Notes: a model not told the origin generated them from the sequence alone. Counted from the first letter of the stretch, positions 23,431 to 36,060 are shown. The stretch: DNA of 64,000 nt from Mycteria americana (GCF_035582795.1 NC_134373.1:43631173-43695172), one strand, 5' to 3'. Translations and numbers: made by a program.

Positions 23431-26400
23431 CTGGACGGTAACAGCAGGCGCAGGCGTGCCCAGGGATGCCCACGTTCCGGTGGAGGCTGATGGTGCCTGG
23501 AAGCGGGCAGGCAGGATTTGGGCGTAGGGGTGCACTCAGAATCCATTTGCAGCAGTGAGTAAAGCTTCTAATGCCTGCGATTCAAAACAAGGTAGGCACT
23601 GCCTGCCCCAGGGGGTCCCAGCCGCTGTTTTCCTATCCTGAAGCTCTTGTAACAGATTTCTGCAGAACGGGAGAGGGAATGCGTGTTTTCCAATATTTAA
23701 GTGTATTGCAATGATCAAGAAGGTTGCATTATATCTAAAACTAAGGTGTTTCTGGGAATGTAAATAGCCATATTAGACATACTACTGCCTTTGTGCTTTC
23801 TTCTACCGTGAGACCTGTTCAAGAAATCAATAAATTTTATCTGTGGAATATATGTAAGTCTTCTTAAGTCATGATCCACTTCTAAGTAATGTGTGGAGGG
23901 GTATTAGGCAATTAGAGATGGCTGAGTAACTGAGCATATTTATACATTTTTAACGCCTGTCTTTTCATCTTTAGCTTGGATGAAGCAATAAGACCTAAAA
24001 ATCAAACACTGGATGAGTTTAAATGATCGGGTATTTAATTTAAGATATCCATCCTTAGCATTTGAAAACCTTACAAATGAAGTGTCCATGTTTTAAAAAT
24101 TGGCCATATCCAGTAGCTGCTAAGTCTGATCTGTAATCTCTTCTTGGTTATGCAAAGAAACCACTTATTGAAATTCAAGTACATGCTTAAGGCCAGTTAA
24201 TGGCTATTTCTCCCTCATTAATACAACAAACATAGCTGATATGAAAGGTAGCTGTTCTCTTGCACTAATAAAACTGCAAGAAGACAGAAATAACTTTTCG
24301 TGCTCTCTCTAGTTCTTAATCTAATATGTCAGTGACAGGAAACTGAATATCAAGTAGAAATAGGAAGGTGGTTTTATCAACGTATATGGTATTAGCGAGA
24401 CCATTAATGGGACAATCTACCCTCTTCTAGTGTCCACATTTCAAAAAAAGATGTTGAAAAATGAAAAAAGGTCCCAAGAAGCGCTACGGGAACGACTAGA
24501 GTCTGCAGAACACGCTACATAGGGAGAGACAGACAAAGTTCAACCTGCTTCGTTTATTCGAAAGAAGGTTAAGAATTGACTTGATCATCAATTACTTGTG
24601 TGAGTTACAAATTCCTGAGAGCAAAGCATTCCTTAATTTGCTAGGCAAAGACTAAAAAGATCCAACAACAGCTGGCAGTTTTAAGGTAGACACATTTGGA
24701 CTAGAAGTAACTGCACCCTTTTAAGTACCAGTAATGAGTTATTAGGAAAACTTTGCAGGTGGCACAGCTGGCTCCCCAGCTCTGAGTTTCTAAAGGAGGA
24801 GTGCCCCGTTCACGAGGGACGTCCTTCAGATCAAATGGAAACGGCAATTTCGATGCAGAAATTTTGGGGCAGGAGGCTGAATAAAGAGGGCTTCCCCGGT
24901 CTGGGTGGCAGGAGGCAGAGGGAGACCGAACCGGGAGCCTGTGTAAAACTTTGTTAAAACTGCGCACCGGTATAAGTGACCTGTGTCTCAGACATGCGGT
25001 AACGGGACAGATCATGGACTCCAGCTGCACGTGTTGTGCTCAAGACTCACACGTGAGCAGATTTTGTTAGGGTACCCTGCAAACAGCACGGCATCGTACC
25101 CGTTACGGGTGTGCGTGTACAGAGGGTGAAGAAGAGCAGCAGAATTCAGGCACCCTCACAAATTCCGGCAGAATTTGTGTTATTCAGCCTCAAATAAGTT
25201 TGAAACAATGGAAATATTATATGTTTATGGATCTCTTTTATAGTATTATAAACCAGAACACTTTATAGTGCTTTAACCCCACAGCAGTAGTAGTTAGGAC
25301 AAGCTCAGTTGCTCTCACTTCTGCCCAAGGCTTTATACTTTCCATAAGGGAGCAGCAAGGTTTCCTTGCTAGCACTCATGAGGGAGAGCATAAAATGAGG
25401 CAGATTTTGGCTGAACGTTACATTTCTGTTTGGGTTGTTTTTTACAATGATGCCATTACAAACTCAAGAGATCGCCATCATCGGCAACACACCCCAGAAA
25501 TCCTGGATGTGCTTTTCCTGTATGTTTGTAATGAAATAAATGCACATTTATACAGGGCAGCCCTTCATTTTTTGTAAAGCACCAGAACAATGAATGCAAT
25601 GAAAGTCATGAAGTCAGAAATGTAATAACCTTCCAAATTCCATATAAAAGTACTTTTCTTCCTCCACATTGATGTTAACCTGTTCTTCTGTCACAGGTAA
25701 CCTGTTTCCCCAGCAGTTTCAGCAGAGAGACCATTTATAAAATGGTCAGAAATACAGTAACTCCACAGGGCCGGGATGCCAGCAGCCTACACCGAGCCGT
25801 ACCGTCAGCCAGACTCCCCGCTCCCCGTCCTTCCTGGTGGTTATACAGATACCGCAGGCTATTTACAAAGACAAACAAATTGAAACCAACTCTGAGGGGT
25901 TACTGAGTGAAGTTCAAGCACATTGCTTTCAAATTTCCTTGTAAATAAAAATACGTGTGAAAGAGAAGAGCTCGAAGTACCTCAGTGTATCCCTCGAGCA
26001 TGGTTCATAGCCCCCAACATACTGTTCTGGTTTTATAAATTAGAAATCTTGTCATCTTATCATAGAGACCAAGAAAATTGTGGCAAACTTTATCTGCTAA
26101 GTGAACCTTAATAACCTCAACTTTAACTTCAAGAAAATTACACTTGGAAACATTTCATAGTCTTGCAGGTTGCAGGAGACAAAATTCTTTCTTTTCTCCC
26201 ACCTCTCCAGGAGTTATTAACCCTCCCCACAGAGCCTCAGAGACCTCCAGCAAACCATCCCTTCCCACAAATCACATGCAATAGCAGGGACGAGGGCTCC
26301 GTTGGCTTTGGCAACGCATTTGCAGTAAACGCTTACATCACAGAGTCAGATTAAAACCTTTAACAGTTAATTGAAAGAAGTCAAAGAAAAAATCACAGGC

Positions 26401-27874
26401 TTTGAAATAAAAATGTTATATTGCTGTGATGGTTTCTCATGGAACAATTCACAAATGGTTTTGCATGATCAAATGGATGGGACTATTTAATTACAGCACT
26501 GTACTAAATACCCCGGTCCCTCTGAAAGCAGCCGCCGTAGTTATTTAATTTCACAGCGAGGCCTGCCCGCCAGATGCCTTTGCTGATACAGATTTGCCGT
26601 GGAGGCTGCAACTGGACCTTGGGTGCAGCGCTGGCAGTTGCACAGCACAGACAACTCCGAGGCGAGCCGGGGATTTACTGGTGCTTAACAGTTCCAGCGC
26701 TACTGACTTTTAACCATGAGCCTAGGAATATTGCATGACTATGGATGCTTCTGGAGCTATACAAATACGACAAATTACAAGTAGATTCTAGGGCTCGTTT
26801 TTGCAAGAGAAGCTTGAAGCAACCTGTAATGGCTTGAAAAGGTAAACGTAAAGAATAAAGTGTGTTATTCCAACGAAAGCATGCAAAGATTTTTTATTAT
26901 TATTATTATTTAGCAAATTCATGGGTGTGATCCCATAATTTTTTTTACAGCTGACTTGGCAATACTGCAGCTCTGTACCTGTGCAAGCAAACGGTGGGCC
27001 AAAAAAAGCCCTATGAGGGAATGCCATTGAAAAGATAACGCCAGACGACAGACCGAAAACTCTGATTGTGCAGCTGGGTTTCAACCATTAGTCCAAAAAT
27101 CCCTTACTACTTCAGATGATCAGAGCCCGAGTCTCTTTAATATGCATGAAGAAACTTGTCTGAACACTCCAGTCGGTCAAAGATGTCCGACGCTCGGAGG
27201 CTCGGAGAAAGATTTCTTTTTTTCCCCAAGTTTTCTCAGCTCTCAGGGACACAGCATTCTGAACCTGTTTCCTTTCAGTAGTTTTATTCAATCTGCTCTG
27301 TCCTTTGCTATTGGGGGATTCCAGACTTTCCACTCTTTTTAATTATCATTAATAATATTGAGCTTTGACTTTGAGCACAAAGCACAGGTTACAGTTCTTA
27401 CAGGAGCACCAGAATACCTTCTGTGAAGCCAAGCGGCATGCCTGCATTTTTAGGTTCAGAACAGACTTTTTCTCAGTCCAGGCAAAATTAAAATTTCACC
27501 CACAGATCTTCCTGGTCCATAACTATCTCATTTGGTGACCTCAAGTCACACACAGTCTCTGTATGCACATTAGAGAGATTTTGACGGTGTGAACAGAGTA
27601 TTAAGCAAGTTGTCAAAAATACAGTTCTACTTGATCAAGCTCTCAGAGGCACGTGGAAAATCCTCCTGCAAGGGAGCCATGCCCACCTCAAAACCTAAAT
27701 GTGATTTCTGAAAACACTCATGGGGTATCTTCAGGAAACATCCTCTCACAATGTTTATTAAAAATCAAATTCAAGACTGTCTGGTAAAATACTTTATGTT
27801 TAATGTGATGAAATTGTGGGGAAAAACCACAAATTTGTTGAACTTTCCACTTCAGGCTGACACACTTCAACATG
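23431..27874. other. Unique DNA, no gene seen
   Basis: About 4.4 kb of mainly AT-rich sequence. Parts of it (23960-24290, 26380-26560) have an enhancer-like texture without a decisive site. A short ATT run lies near 26891-26911. Open frames at 24701-25030 and 26788-27084 (minus) are unremarkable. Confidence 0.5.
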
Positions 27875-28277
27875 TGTCCTGGTTTCGGCTGGGGTAGAGT
27901 TAATTTTCCTCCCAGTAGCTGCTATAGTGCTGTGTTCTGGATTTAGGATGAGAATAATGTGATAGCACACTGATGTTTAGCTGTTGCTGAGCAGTGCTGA
28001 CACTGGTCAAGGGCTTCTCAGCTCCCCATGCTCTGCCAGGCGCACAAGGAGCTGGGAGGGGGCACAGCCGGGACAGCTGACCCCCACTGCCCACAGGGCT
28101 ATTCCAGACCATACGGCGTCATGCCCAGTATAGAAACTGGGGGGAGCTGGCCAGGGGGCAGCGATCGCTGCTCGGGGACAGGCTGGGCATTGGTCGGCGG
28201 GTGGTGAGCGTTTGCATCACTTGGTTTTCCTGGGTTTTGTTCCTCTCTTGCTTTTTTTTGTTTTACTTTTTGTTACA

Positions 28278-28324
<47 letters not shown>

Positions 28325-28466
28325 TTCAATTATTAATCTGTTCTTATCTCAACCCACAAGTTTTCTTACTTTTGCCCTTCCAATTCTCTCCCCCATCCCA
28401 CCAGGGCGGGAGGGTGAGTGAGCGGCTGGGTGCTGCTCAGTTGCCGACTGGGCTTAAACCACAACG
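27875..28466 (+). mobile_element. Endogenous retrovirus LTR (avian ERVL-like)
   Basis: A solo-LTR-like unit of about 590 bases. It begins TGTCCTGGTTTCGGCTGG and ends near TTAAACCACAACG. It is related along its whole length to the LTR at 38422-38990: shared blocks GAGCAGTGCT, CAAGGAGCTGGGAGGG, GGCTATTCCAGACC and TTATCTCA-CCCAC. A weakened TATA box (TATAGAAA, 28129-28136) sits at the place where the second LTR has TATAAAG. The ATTAAA polyadenylation signal of the second LTR is ATTAAT here (28332-28337), so the site is probably dead. A TTA microsatellite has expanded just upstream of it. No flanking retroviral genes were seen, so it is a solo LTR. No exact target duplication could be matched, and the outer ends are accurate to a few bases. 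Confidence 0.88.
28280..28322. repeat. (TTA)n microsatellite, about 14 units
   Basis: Uninterrupted trinucleotide repeat inside the LTR, between the TATA-like region and the U5-like tail. It reads as an isoleucine or tyrosine run in the overlapping open frames at 28201-28485 and 28212-28421, which are not genes. It is a likely length-polymorphic marker. Confidence 0.95.
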
Positions 28467-28549
28467 TTTGCCACTACACCAGTAAAAAGTGTAAAAAATG
28501 CTTACTTGCAACTGTTTCATCTAAACCCTCCTCACACAAATGAGCGTTA

Positions 28550-28860
28550 ACTACCCCAGGCCGGACCCAAGGATGCTGCACGCGGGGACGATGCCTGGAT
28601 GATCCCAGCCCGCCGGGCACCGCCACGGGAAAGGCTCCTTGCAGGAGGGTTGCACTGCCCGTGTCCCGCGCAGGAGCACCCACAGCTGAGCACGGGCACC
28701 CACAGCATACCGGGCTGGCGCAGACCACCAGCGGCCCCCGCGACACAGCGGGCAGCGGGTCAGGATCCGTGCGCTGCCCTTCGCAGGGCAGATCGCAACG
28801 GTGCAAACGAGCTCCCGGCGAATGCTCCTCCTTAACCGCGTGATCATGTAAGGCATCACG
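28550..28860. other. CpG-rich patch next to the LTR
   Basis: About 300 bases of GC-rich sequence with many CpGs and opposing overlapping frames (28474-28806 minus, 28599-28835 plus). Its composition is unlike its neighbours and it starts shortly after the LTR ends. No gene was recognised. Confidence 0.4.
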
Positions 28861-30105
28861 CAGTGCAAGTGGTCTGTGCGTTAATCCATTGCGTGAGATT
28901 ATAAAATCACATTAAAGACAACACTTCCACCAGAAACCTTCTCAAGGAGTGTCTCACCCTGACCGCCATGGCTGCAGGGCTGAGGCAGACATCCCGGTGC
29001 CCAGGTCTGCAAAACTTCACCTGCAAATGACAGATCCGCTGCAGACGGAGTGCCAACTTAAACCATTTAATGAAATGCACGAACGCGGGATCTGTAAATA
29101 TATTAAATTAGGGTCAATCTGAGAAAAGAAATCAAAGTTAAAGAGCAAATTCATGAGGCCGGACCAGACTATTAGCAAGAAACATATCATAGAGGACTTA
29201 CTGTGTTTAAACGAGGGGAGTTCCTACATTTACAGACACAGTACTAAAGCAATATGGAGGTCACTTCAGGAAATTCATATTTCATGACAAGAAGAAAAGG
29301 AAGGAGAACTTCCAGAAGTTCATCTTCTAAAGAAATTTTCACTGCCACATAACCAGTGCGTTCAGCGGTCTGTTACTATGTCATTACAATTCGTCATGCC
29401 AGGCATACGTGGTGATTTGGTCTTTCCCTGGGACTAAGGGTGCCGTGCCATATATCCTCCGCTTTGAAGTACCAAGGTAACACGTTTTTTTCCTCAGAAA
29501 CAAATGGCTATAAATTTACAGTACAAAGACCTGCTAGGTGCGTATAAATGCTTTGGAAGCAGCCTTCGATCCGCACAAAGCTGCTGTACGGGATGTGGAT
29601 TGAGAGGGTCCGTTATTAAAAGAGGGATCAAAACAGGCTGCAATTATGCCCAGTTAATCCTCTTAAAACAGTGAGGTATTTCTTCACCACAGTAATTATT
29701 TGCATGGGGGGAAAATAACAACCATATAGAACAAATTAAAACTTTACCTTCAGATGCTACCTCAATTGTTATGCAGATTTCATCATTTTCATTCAGCCAA
29801 AAAAGACCCTTAATACTAGCCCCTCTTCCAATAACCAAAGTAAAAGTGTGACATCATTGCTAAATTAATTACAAGTTTATTTGATTTATTTTGCCATACG
29901 CAGTTTCTTCGTGCGACTCCGGCCAGCCTCGTACACTCAGAGCAGATGCGGTCTGAAATCCCCCTGATTAAAAAGGGTGAGCAATACATCAAGTGTACTT
30001 GGAATTTCTGTAGGCTATACCTGAGCGCCTGAGGAAAGACATCAAATGACCAATGCAGTGTACAAACTGCTTGTCGAGGCTTTTTTAAATACAACTATCA
30101 CACGT
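28861..30105. other. Unique DNA, no gene seen
   Basis: AT-rich sequence with short frames only, and no repeat family recognised. Confidence 0.5.
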
Positions 30106-30109
30106 TTAA

Positions 30110-30775
30110 ATGTCATGCTGGGCTTTAGTTAAGTAAGGTGGCAGGTTCTTAAAACGTAGAATTTATTATGTTGAAATTTTCCAAATGTAAGACTGAAAAG
30201 GGAAAAATATGTCGGCTTTTATTTATTTCCTATATAAATATAGGCAATTTAGTCCTTCCCCCAAATGCAGGCAGATTAGATGAGTTAGACAGTAGTCAAT
30301 TCATTTTGCATAGGAATGGCTCATTAAAAAAAAGAGCCCCACATTTGTATGAGGCTCCGATTGGACAGCGCACAGAACGAATTTACGGTGTCACTCAGAG
30401 ATGTGGCAGGACTAATGAGGGAGGGATAGAGTATGGCGGTGGGGGTAAATCTGCGCTATATTCATTCCCTCGGCTGGTATGGCTCACGAAATGGAGGTGT
30501 CCCTCATTATGTATGTGTCTCAGGAGCTTTCTTTAATATTTTAATAAATAACAACATCAGCCCAACAAGAAATTAATGAATAGTATCATTAATAATGAGC
30601 TAGAGTCTTGTAGTGATAGGACAGATATTAAATTGAACCACAGTGGTGCTATCTCTAGAGACTTGGGAATTTTCCAGCGGCAAACAAGGCCACTGAATGA
30701 AGCAGCCATCGCTCTGTGCCAACAGCTTTTACAACAGGTTGGGAGTAATAAAAGAGGATTTTCTGCACGATAAAG
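30110..30775. promoter_or_regulatory. Candidate conserved non-coding element
   Basis: About 660 bases of unique, high-complexity sequence with homeodomain-like words, notably GAAATTAATGAATAG near 30570 followed by CATTAATAATGAGC near 30588. A small hairpin has arms GAGCC/GGCTC around 30333-30357. The plus strand is open over 30168-30536 (122 codons), but the peptide has no recognisable domain. The surrounding texture and the lack of bracketing splice sites favour a regulatory element, possibly an enhancer of a distant gene. This is inference only. Confidence 0.38.
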
Positions 30776-32555
30776 TTAAGCCTTAGAAAATCTGCTGGTG
30801 TAGATCGGTGTGAAAAGTACTGCCAAACGTGATCCTTAATTAAACTTTAATTAAGATAAAGCTCTTTCCTTTAAAAAGGAGGGGGGAAGCAGCAGCAAAA
30901 AGAGTGTCAGCTATTTTCCTACCAGTTTTTGATCTAAAATAATTCTATATTAAATCACAGAAAACTGTGTTCAAACAAGTTAAATCCACAAAACCCAGGA
31001 AATTCAGAATCGCGGATGAAACACCATCCTTAGCTCACCCATGCGCCTATATATATAGGAGCCTGTGATATAGGAGACTGGTCGCAATTGGGAGCCCTGG
31101 GAACAATGGTGCTGGCTGAGCAACGGCCCCATCTCCTTGCCGCGATGGGCCACGGTTGGACCCGCAGCACCCTTTCCCTGCGTTTTTCTAAAGGTGCAGG
31201 GTTTCTGTGTTTTATAGTAAAGGCAGAAAACAACATATGCCATATGTATGAGAAACAGGCTTACAAAACGGAACAGATTTTAACTTCGCAACCCAGAACA
31301 AAACCTCTTAGACACGTGCGCAGCCCACGTTCGCCACGGTAAACGGGACTATTTGTATGAATGGGGAAAATTAATAAGGATCATCACATCAATTTGTAGG
31401 CAGTTTCCTAACGCAGTAAATCCCCAACACTCCCAAAAAACTATTTCATGTGAGTTCACGGCCTATTTTTCACTAAAAAGTTCACGGCCAGGCTGTCAGC
31501 TGCACCAGGATGGAAGAGGAGCACGGGGGAGGCTTTCCACCCAAATTACTGCACAGGGGCTGTTTTGTTCTCGAAAAGCCACTCCGTTACCCAGCGTACA
31601 GCAGCGAGTTTTCGTCCCATATATGGTCCATATAGGCTCCCCATTCTTCTTTGGGAGCTTGAACCAGCTCCTTTTCGAGCATCTAAAGCCATTTCTGTGG
31701 CTGCACACTTGATTTATTTTCAAAATACTGAAGATGACCTCAGCAAAACACAACCGCTCACCACCTTCTTGAAGTCATATTTAATCGCGTCTACTGTTTA
31801 TATTTTGAAAATTTCAAACGGGACCAACTCACTGGTCCGTCCTCAGCACTCACCTGGGGCAGCGTCCACCTACCCTTACACATCTCGTTCATGCTCGCCG
31901 CATTACACGTGGGAGACATTTGCGTTGCTCCTTTGACTATATAAAACAGTTTGCTAACTTGAGAGGTTCTAGATCAAAGCCAATCTAATTTAGACAGCAT
32001 AAACACCTCTCTGGAGAGGTCTTCCAACATTCTTTTGGGGGGCTCCCCGCCACGTCTGGGGAAGAAGTGAGTAGGCACTGGGGAGCACTCAGCTTGCTTT
32101 CCAAACTCTTCCAGGTACCACCATGTGCCAGAGCAGAAATCCAGCTTCTATCGGCCGCGAGCGTTCTCGTCTACAGCAGAGCCAGGTTTTCACAAGAGCG
32201 GTCCCTGAGAAAACTGTAAATGTTCACAAATCAATGAGATCAAAGTACATTAGAGAATGAGAGGCAGGGAGAGTCTTCAGCATCAGTCATAAAACTGAGA
32301 AGCTGGGAGCCAGTAAATAAATAATGTTGGGGAGAAATCTTCTCAGACTCTCTTTTAACTAGTGCAGGAACAGGCAATGGTTTCTTTAAAGGCCAAAATT
32401 ACTTTAAATAGAAAAAAAAACAACCTACATGTAAGAAACTCCTTTTTCCCTTTTTTCTTTTTTTTTTTCCCCCAGCATTCTTACAAAGAACTGCTTCCTG
32501 GTTTTTACTGAATTTGTTAAGAATCTCTTTTTATTCCCCAGAAATACTAGCGAGG
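30776..32555. other. Unique DNA, no gene seen
   Basis: Mixed sequence. Overlapping frames at 31353-31936 have no recognisable product. A long pyrimidine tract ending in CAG lies at about 32440-32475 and resembles a splice acceptor, but stops follow in all frames. Confidence 0.5.
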
Positions 32556-32559
32556 GGGC

Positions 32560-32960
32560 ATGATCCTCCTCGCATTGCAATTAAATCCAACGGTAGCAGG
32601 ATGGTGCTTTAATGTTTTAATTACTCGGTTTGTCGTAAGTCCCAGGAGCAGACAGGAGCGCTGACAAAGGCTGGGAGCCCTACGGTCCCCGACACAAAGA
32701 CGCGCCGCCGGCCGCGGGGCCGTCACCTCGCCAGCCCCAGCTCCTCCACCGCGCCGCCCAGCATAAAGCAAACCCCAGCGTGGCTCCCTCGGCGCGGGAA
32801 CCTCGCTCTGGCGCCATTTTTGGCCCCGTACGAGCGAGCGCGCGGTCGATCAATGAGACATCGCACGGCTTGCCTCCAGAGGCTGGGCATTTTTTTAAGG
32901 TTTTAAGTGTATCAATTGCAGTTTCACTGAAAGTCGGTGGTAATTAGCACCTTTTCTTTC
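32560..32960. promoter_or_regulatory. CpG-rich core flanked by homeodomain-like words
   Basis: A CpG-dense core (about 32690-32860) lies between AT-rich arms that carry GCAATTAAATCC near 32577, TTTTAATTACTCGG near 32616 and GGTAATTAGCACC near 32939. Such a mix is seen at some developmental enhancers and orphan CpG islands. No transcript start can be assigned. Confidence 0.35.
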
Positions 32961-34295
32961 TTTTTTTAAGTGCCAAGCTAAATTCTTACGGAATTTTGTT
33001 ATACTTCAAAAAAAAAAAAAAAAGAATCAAGGCAAGATAATTAAATGTTTCTGTTAAATGACAATGACTAACAATTTTGAGATGGATAGCTGATATTTCT
33101 AATGGGGAGAGAAAAGGAGATGATGGGGAAGAAATACACATTTCATCCCTCCAGAGCAGGACAACCGTTTTATGGAATGCTGACAAAATCAATTCTATAG
33201 GCACCAGTTTTTGCATGTTTATTTAACTCTTTGTATCTGGTACACATTCATTTATATCTTCCCTCCCCACTGGGCAGCTTTAAAATTAATTTGCTTGGTA
33301 ATCCAATAGTGTAATACAGCATTCTGGAAAACGCAGGTTCTAGGTATTGTGGGAAGTTCAAGAATCATTTTATAATTTTTTAAACAACAGTATAAGCTCC
33401 CTATAGCAACAAATACACTTAGGGGTCTGTCTTAGTTAAATTCAGAAAGCCCAATAAAAGCAATAGGGGTATTGAGCTAGAGAGCAGATTGACTCTTTAT
33501 ATATGTTCTCACATATTCCTTTAATCTGTTTATAGCATCAGAGGTTGCATCAGGTTGCAGAGATTAAACTTTAGCAACAGAGGCTTCTGCTGCTTCTGTG
33601 CAGCCTTGAATTTCAGTTTGAAGAAGCTTGATCCGAACCGTGATTGTCAACGTCACGTCAGATGTCATCAACACAACTTCAACTGGGAGAAAAATACCTG
33701 ATTTTTCAGGACTGCTCAGTCCAGCTCTGACAAAAACTAAGGCTCCTCCCAAGCCACTGGTCTATTTTCTTCCTCATTACTTCCATAATTCATACTACAC
33801 TTTTCCCCTGAAAGTCTCGAGACACTGTATGCAGTTAGACATTCATGCACACACACAAATTCATGCTGCTTTGACGCAAACCTAGCTGAGATAGATAGGT
33901 AAAAATCGTATCACTCATATAGAACAGGTAAAACAAATAATTTGTACAAAGCAAAAAGCAGAGGCAGAGATAAGAGCAAGATTTTTTTTCTTCATCCTTT
34001 TTTTTTCTTTTTTTTTAACAGGGCTCCTTTTGAGATTATTTCAGTGTCTGTAAGGAAAACGTCTTTAAGGGTCTGTACCTTCAGGGGCACTTAACCTTTG
34101 TAGGCTCTCAGCTTTGATAAAACTTTATTTAAGCTTCAGAAAGTGAGTCAAGTATGGATGACACAATGCTGATTCTTTTCTAATTCAAGTTTTAAACTAG
34201 CATGTTTGACTTAAATCAGAGATTGGGCAGGCATGCTGGAGTGAGTGAAATCTGATAAATTCGAAGACAAAAGAAAAAGCAAGGTTTAGAACATC
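32961..34295. other. Unique DNA, no gene seen
   Basis: AT-rich, with a 16-nt poly(A) tract at 33008-33023 and two pyrimidine-rich stretches around 33981-34018. The second stretch leads into TTAACAG at 34015-34021, a good-looking splice acceptor. Confidence 0.5.
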
Positions 34296-34299
34296 TATG

Positions 34300-34570
34300 A
34301 TTCTCCCACATGAATGATATTCTGTTATCTAGTGACTCTATTAATATATGTAGTGATAAATTAATAATTGGGGAGCAACGAAATAGCCAGCTGATCTTTC
34401 CATCTGTCATCCAGGAGGTGAAAGTCCGGCGAGCTGCTTCTCTGCGCTCCACAAGCAGCAGCTGCATTATCTTGGTGTGGATTTCGAAAAGGAGAGGAGG
34501 CACCATATTTTTTGGCAGCTCAGAGTCATGCATTATCTCCGATTTTGAAGCTCGGCCCCTCGTCGTCCTT
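34300..34570. promoter_or_regulatory. Candidate conserved non-coding element with paired E-box words
   Basis: About 270 unique bases with TAAT-rich words at the left (ATTAATATATG near 34338, AAATTAATAATTGG near 34358). There are two CAGCTG-type E-box words (CCAGCTGATC near 34388, GCAGCTGCATTATC near 34458) and TGCATTATC near 34530. Both strands stay open through it (34310-34864 plus, 34216-34860 minus). The encoded peptides match nothing I know. It is more likely regulatory DNA with few stops than an exon. Confidence 0.38.
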
Positions 34571-34860
34571 CCCGAGCAGGTTCTGAGGTTTGCACCGGCT
34601 TTACTGAGAATTCTACCTGGTCCACCTCGACTCTGTCTGTCCTCAGCGACTGTCTCGATGACAGCAGACCTAATCGAGGCTAACGAAGGAGCCCCCAGCC
34701 GTGACCCACGTCCTCCCCACGGCACCAGTCCCCGCGCAGTGCTGTCCTCGGGCGCTCGCCCAGCCCGGGCACAGAGCCGAGAGGCAGCACTCCAGCACCA
34801 CGCCACCCGCGGATGCAGCCGAAGGTGCGCCCTGTCCGCTCCCACAAAATCATTAATCAC
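34571..34860. other. CpG-rich patch
   Basis: GC- and CpG-rich continuation of the preceding element, densest at 34690-34840. It explains the long overlapping frames on both strands. Confidence 0.4.
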
Positions 34861-36060
34861 GTGAATTAGCGTCGCTGCAGAACTGGCTATTTTTTATTTA
34901 CCACATGAAAGAGACAGTAAGAGTAACTGTACATTTTGACATGTTCATGCCATAAATTATCCTATGTCCATATTTTACCAGGATGCTATTACCCTGGGAG
35001 ATAATGGTTCATTTTTAGGCTGTTATAGCAGAGATCATAAGGTTCCACCCTCAGCAGCTACATCTCGTAACTGTCTTTCACTCTCTGAAAGCACAGGCAA
35101 TTTTTCCATAATAAAAACTGGATTAGCATGTATCAAGAAGAGGTTCCACCAGCTGTCACTTTGAAATCAGGCTACTCTATCCAATGTTCGAGATGATAAT
35201 GGATAAACCCATAAATGACAAGCAGTTTTCCTGTGTTTATCTAATAAGTGGCTAATACAGGCTAGCATCTTCTCTAATAAAACAATATAACAGAAGGAAG
35301 AAACAGGCTTAGGCTCTATTTGAATTAAATATGAACGGAGCAATAGTGGCACATGAAAATATAGCATGGCAAATTGGATTTTTTTTTCACCTGTTGCTGC
35401 TTTCTGGAATTATATTTCATTTTAATGCACTATTCCCACAAGTAGTCAAGAATGATTTTTAATAGGATCTGATTTAAAGTTTTCTGAAATCCAGCTAATT
35501 TTATTTATTATAAACATGATAATAATAATATATAAACATCATAGCCAGAGTCTCTCTCTGTGTATGTATATATGCTAAACAGAAAGACAGGCGTCCCTAA
35601 ATGAATGGGTTCTGCAAGTAGCTTTAAAACAGCAGCCCTGCGCTACGTGCATTAGCAATGGTAGCAACAGCTTCAAAGAATAAGCAAAAGAATTCTTACT
35701 CATCTGCAGAATTTTTATGAACTATTTGCTAACACTTTTATTATTAGGATGACACAATATCAAAATTATAATTAAAAATATATCAAGATTTAGACTTTCA
35801 GTGGAAAAAATCAGTTTATTAGCTGGTTTATACTAGCATTAGCAGTAATGCAAAAATTGGGATTACCTTGGCTATATCAGTAAAGTAGATAAAAAAGATC
35901 ATCAACAAAAGACTGATCACTGGCTAATAATGAAAAGACAGAAGAGCTGTCTTGATGAAATATTGCGTTTTTATCTTGCTTTGAAACCAAATTTTACACT
36001 TTCACTACCTAACTCCACAAAAAAAAAGCATAGGTGAATAATAAAGGTATTTACTTCGTC
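34861..36060. promoter_or_regulatory. AT-rich enhancer-like block
   Basis: About 1.2 kb of AT-rich unique sequence with many ATAAT, TAATAA and ATAAATTA words (for example 35190-35290 and 35500-35540). There is no coding signal. Boundaries are loose and conservation was not tested. Confidence 0.25.

Noticed and set aside
23223..23546. Minus-strand hydrophobic frame as a small membrane protein
   Set aside because: No conserved family was recognised. The hydrophobicity comes from T/G-rich codons in otherwise enhancer-like DNA.
27865..28475. Target-site duplication for the first LTR
   Set aside because: Candidates such as CAACA/CAACG depend on shifting the LTR ends and are not exact, so none is claimed.
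28201..28485. Frame with a long isoleucine run, resembling a membrane segment
   Set aside because: The run is the translated TTA microsatellite inside an LTR.
32440..32475. Splice acceptor of a coding exon (long pyrimidine tract ending CCCCCAG)
   Set aside because: Stops follow in all frames within a short distance and no donor of matching quality was found. It could only belong to a non-coding transcript.
34216..34864. Opposing frames of 214 and 184 codons as a possible gene
   Set aside because: Neither peptide resembles a known family, and half of the region is CpG-rich. Kept only as a regulatory candidate.
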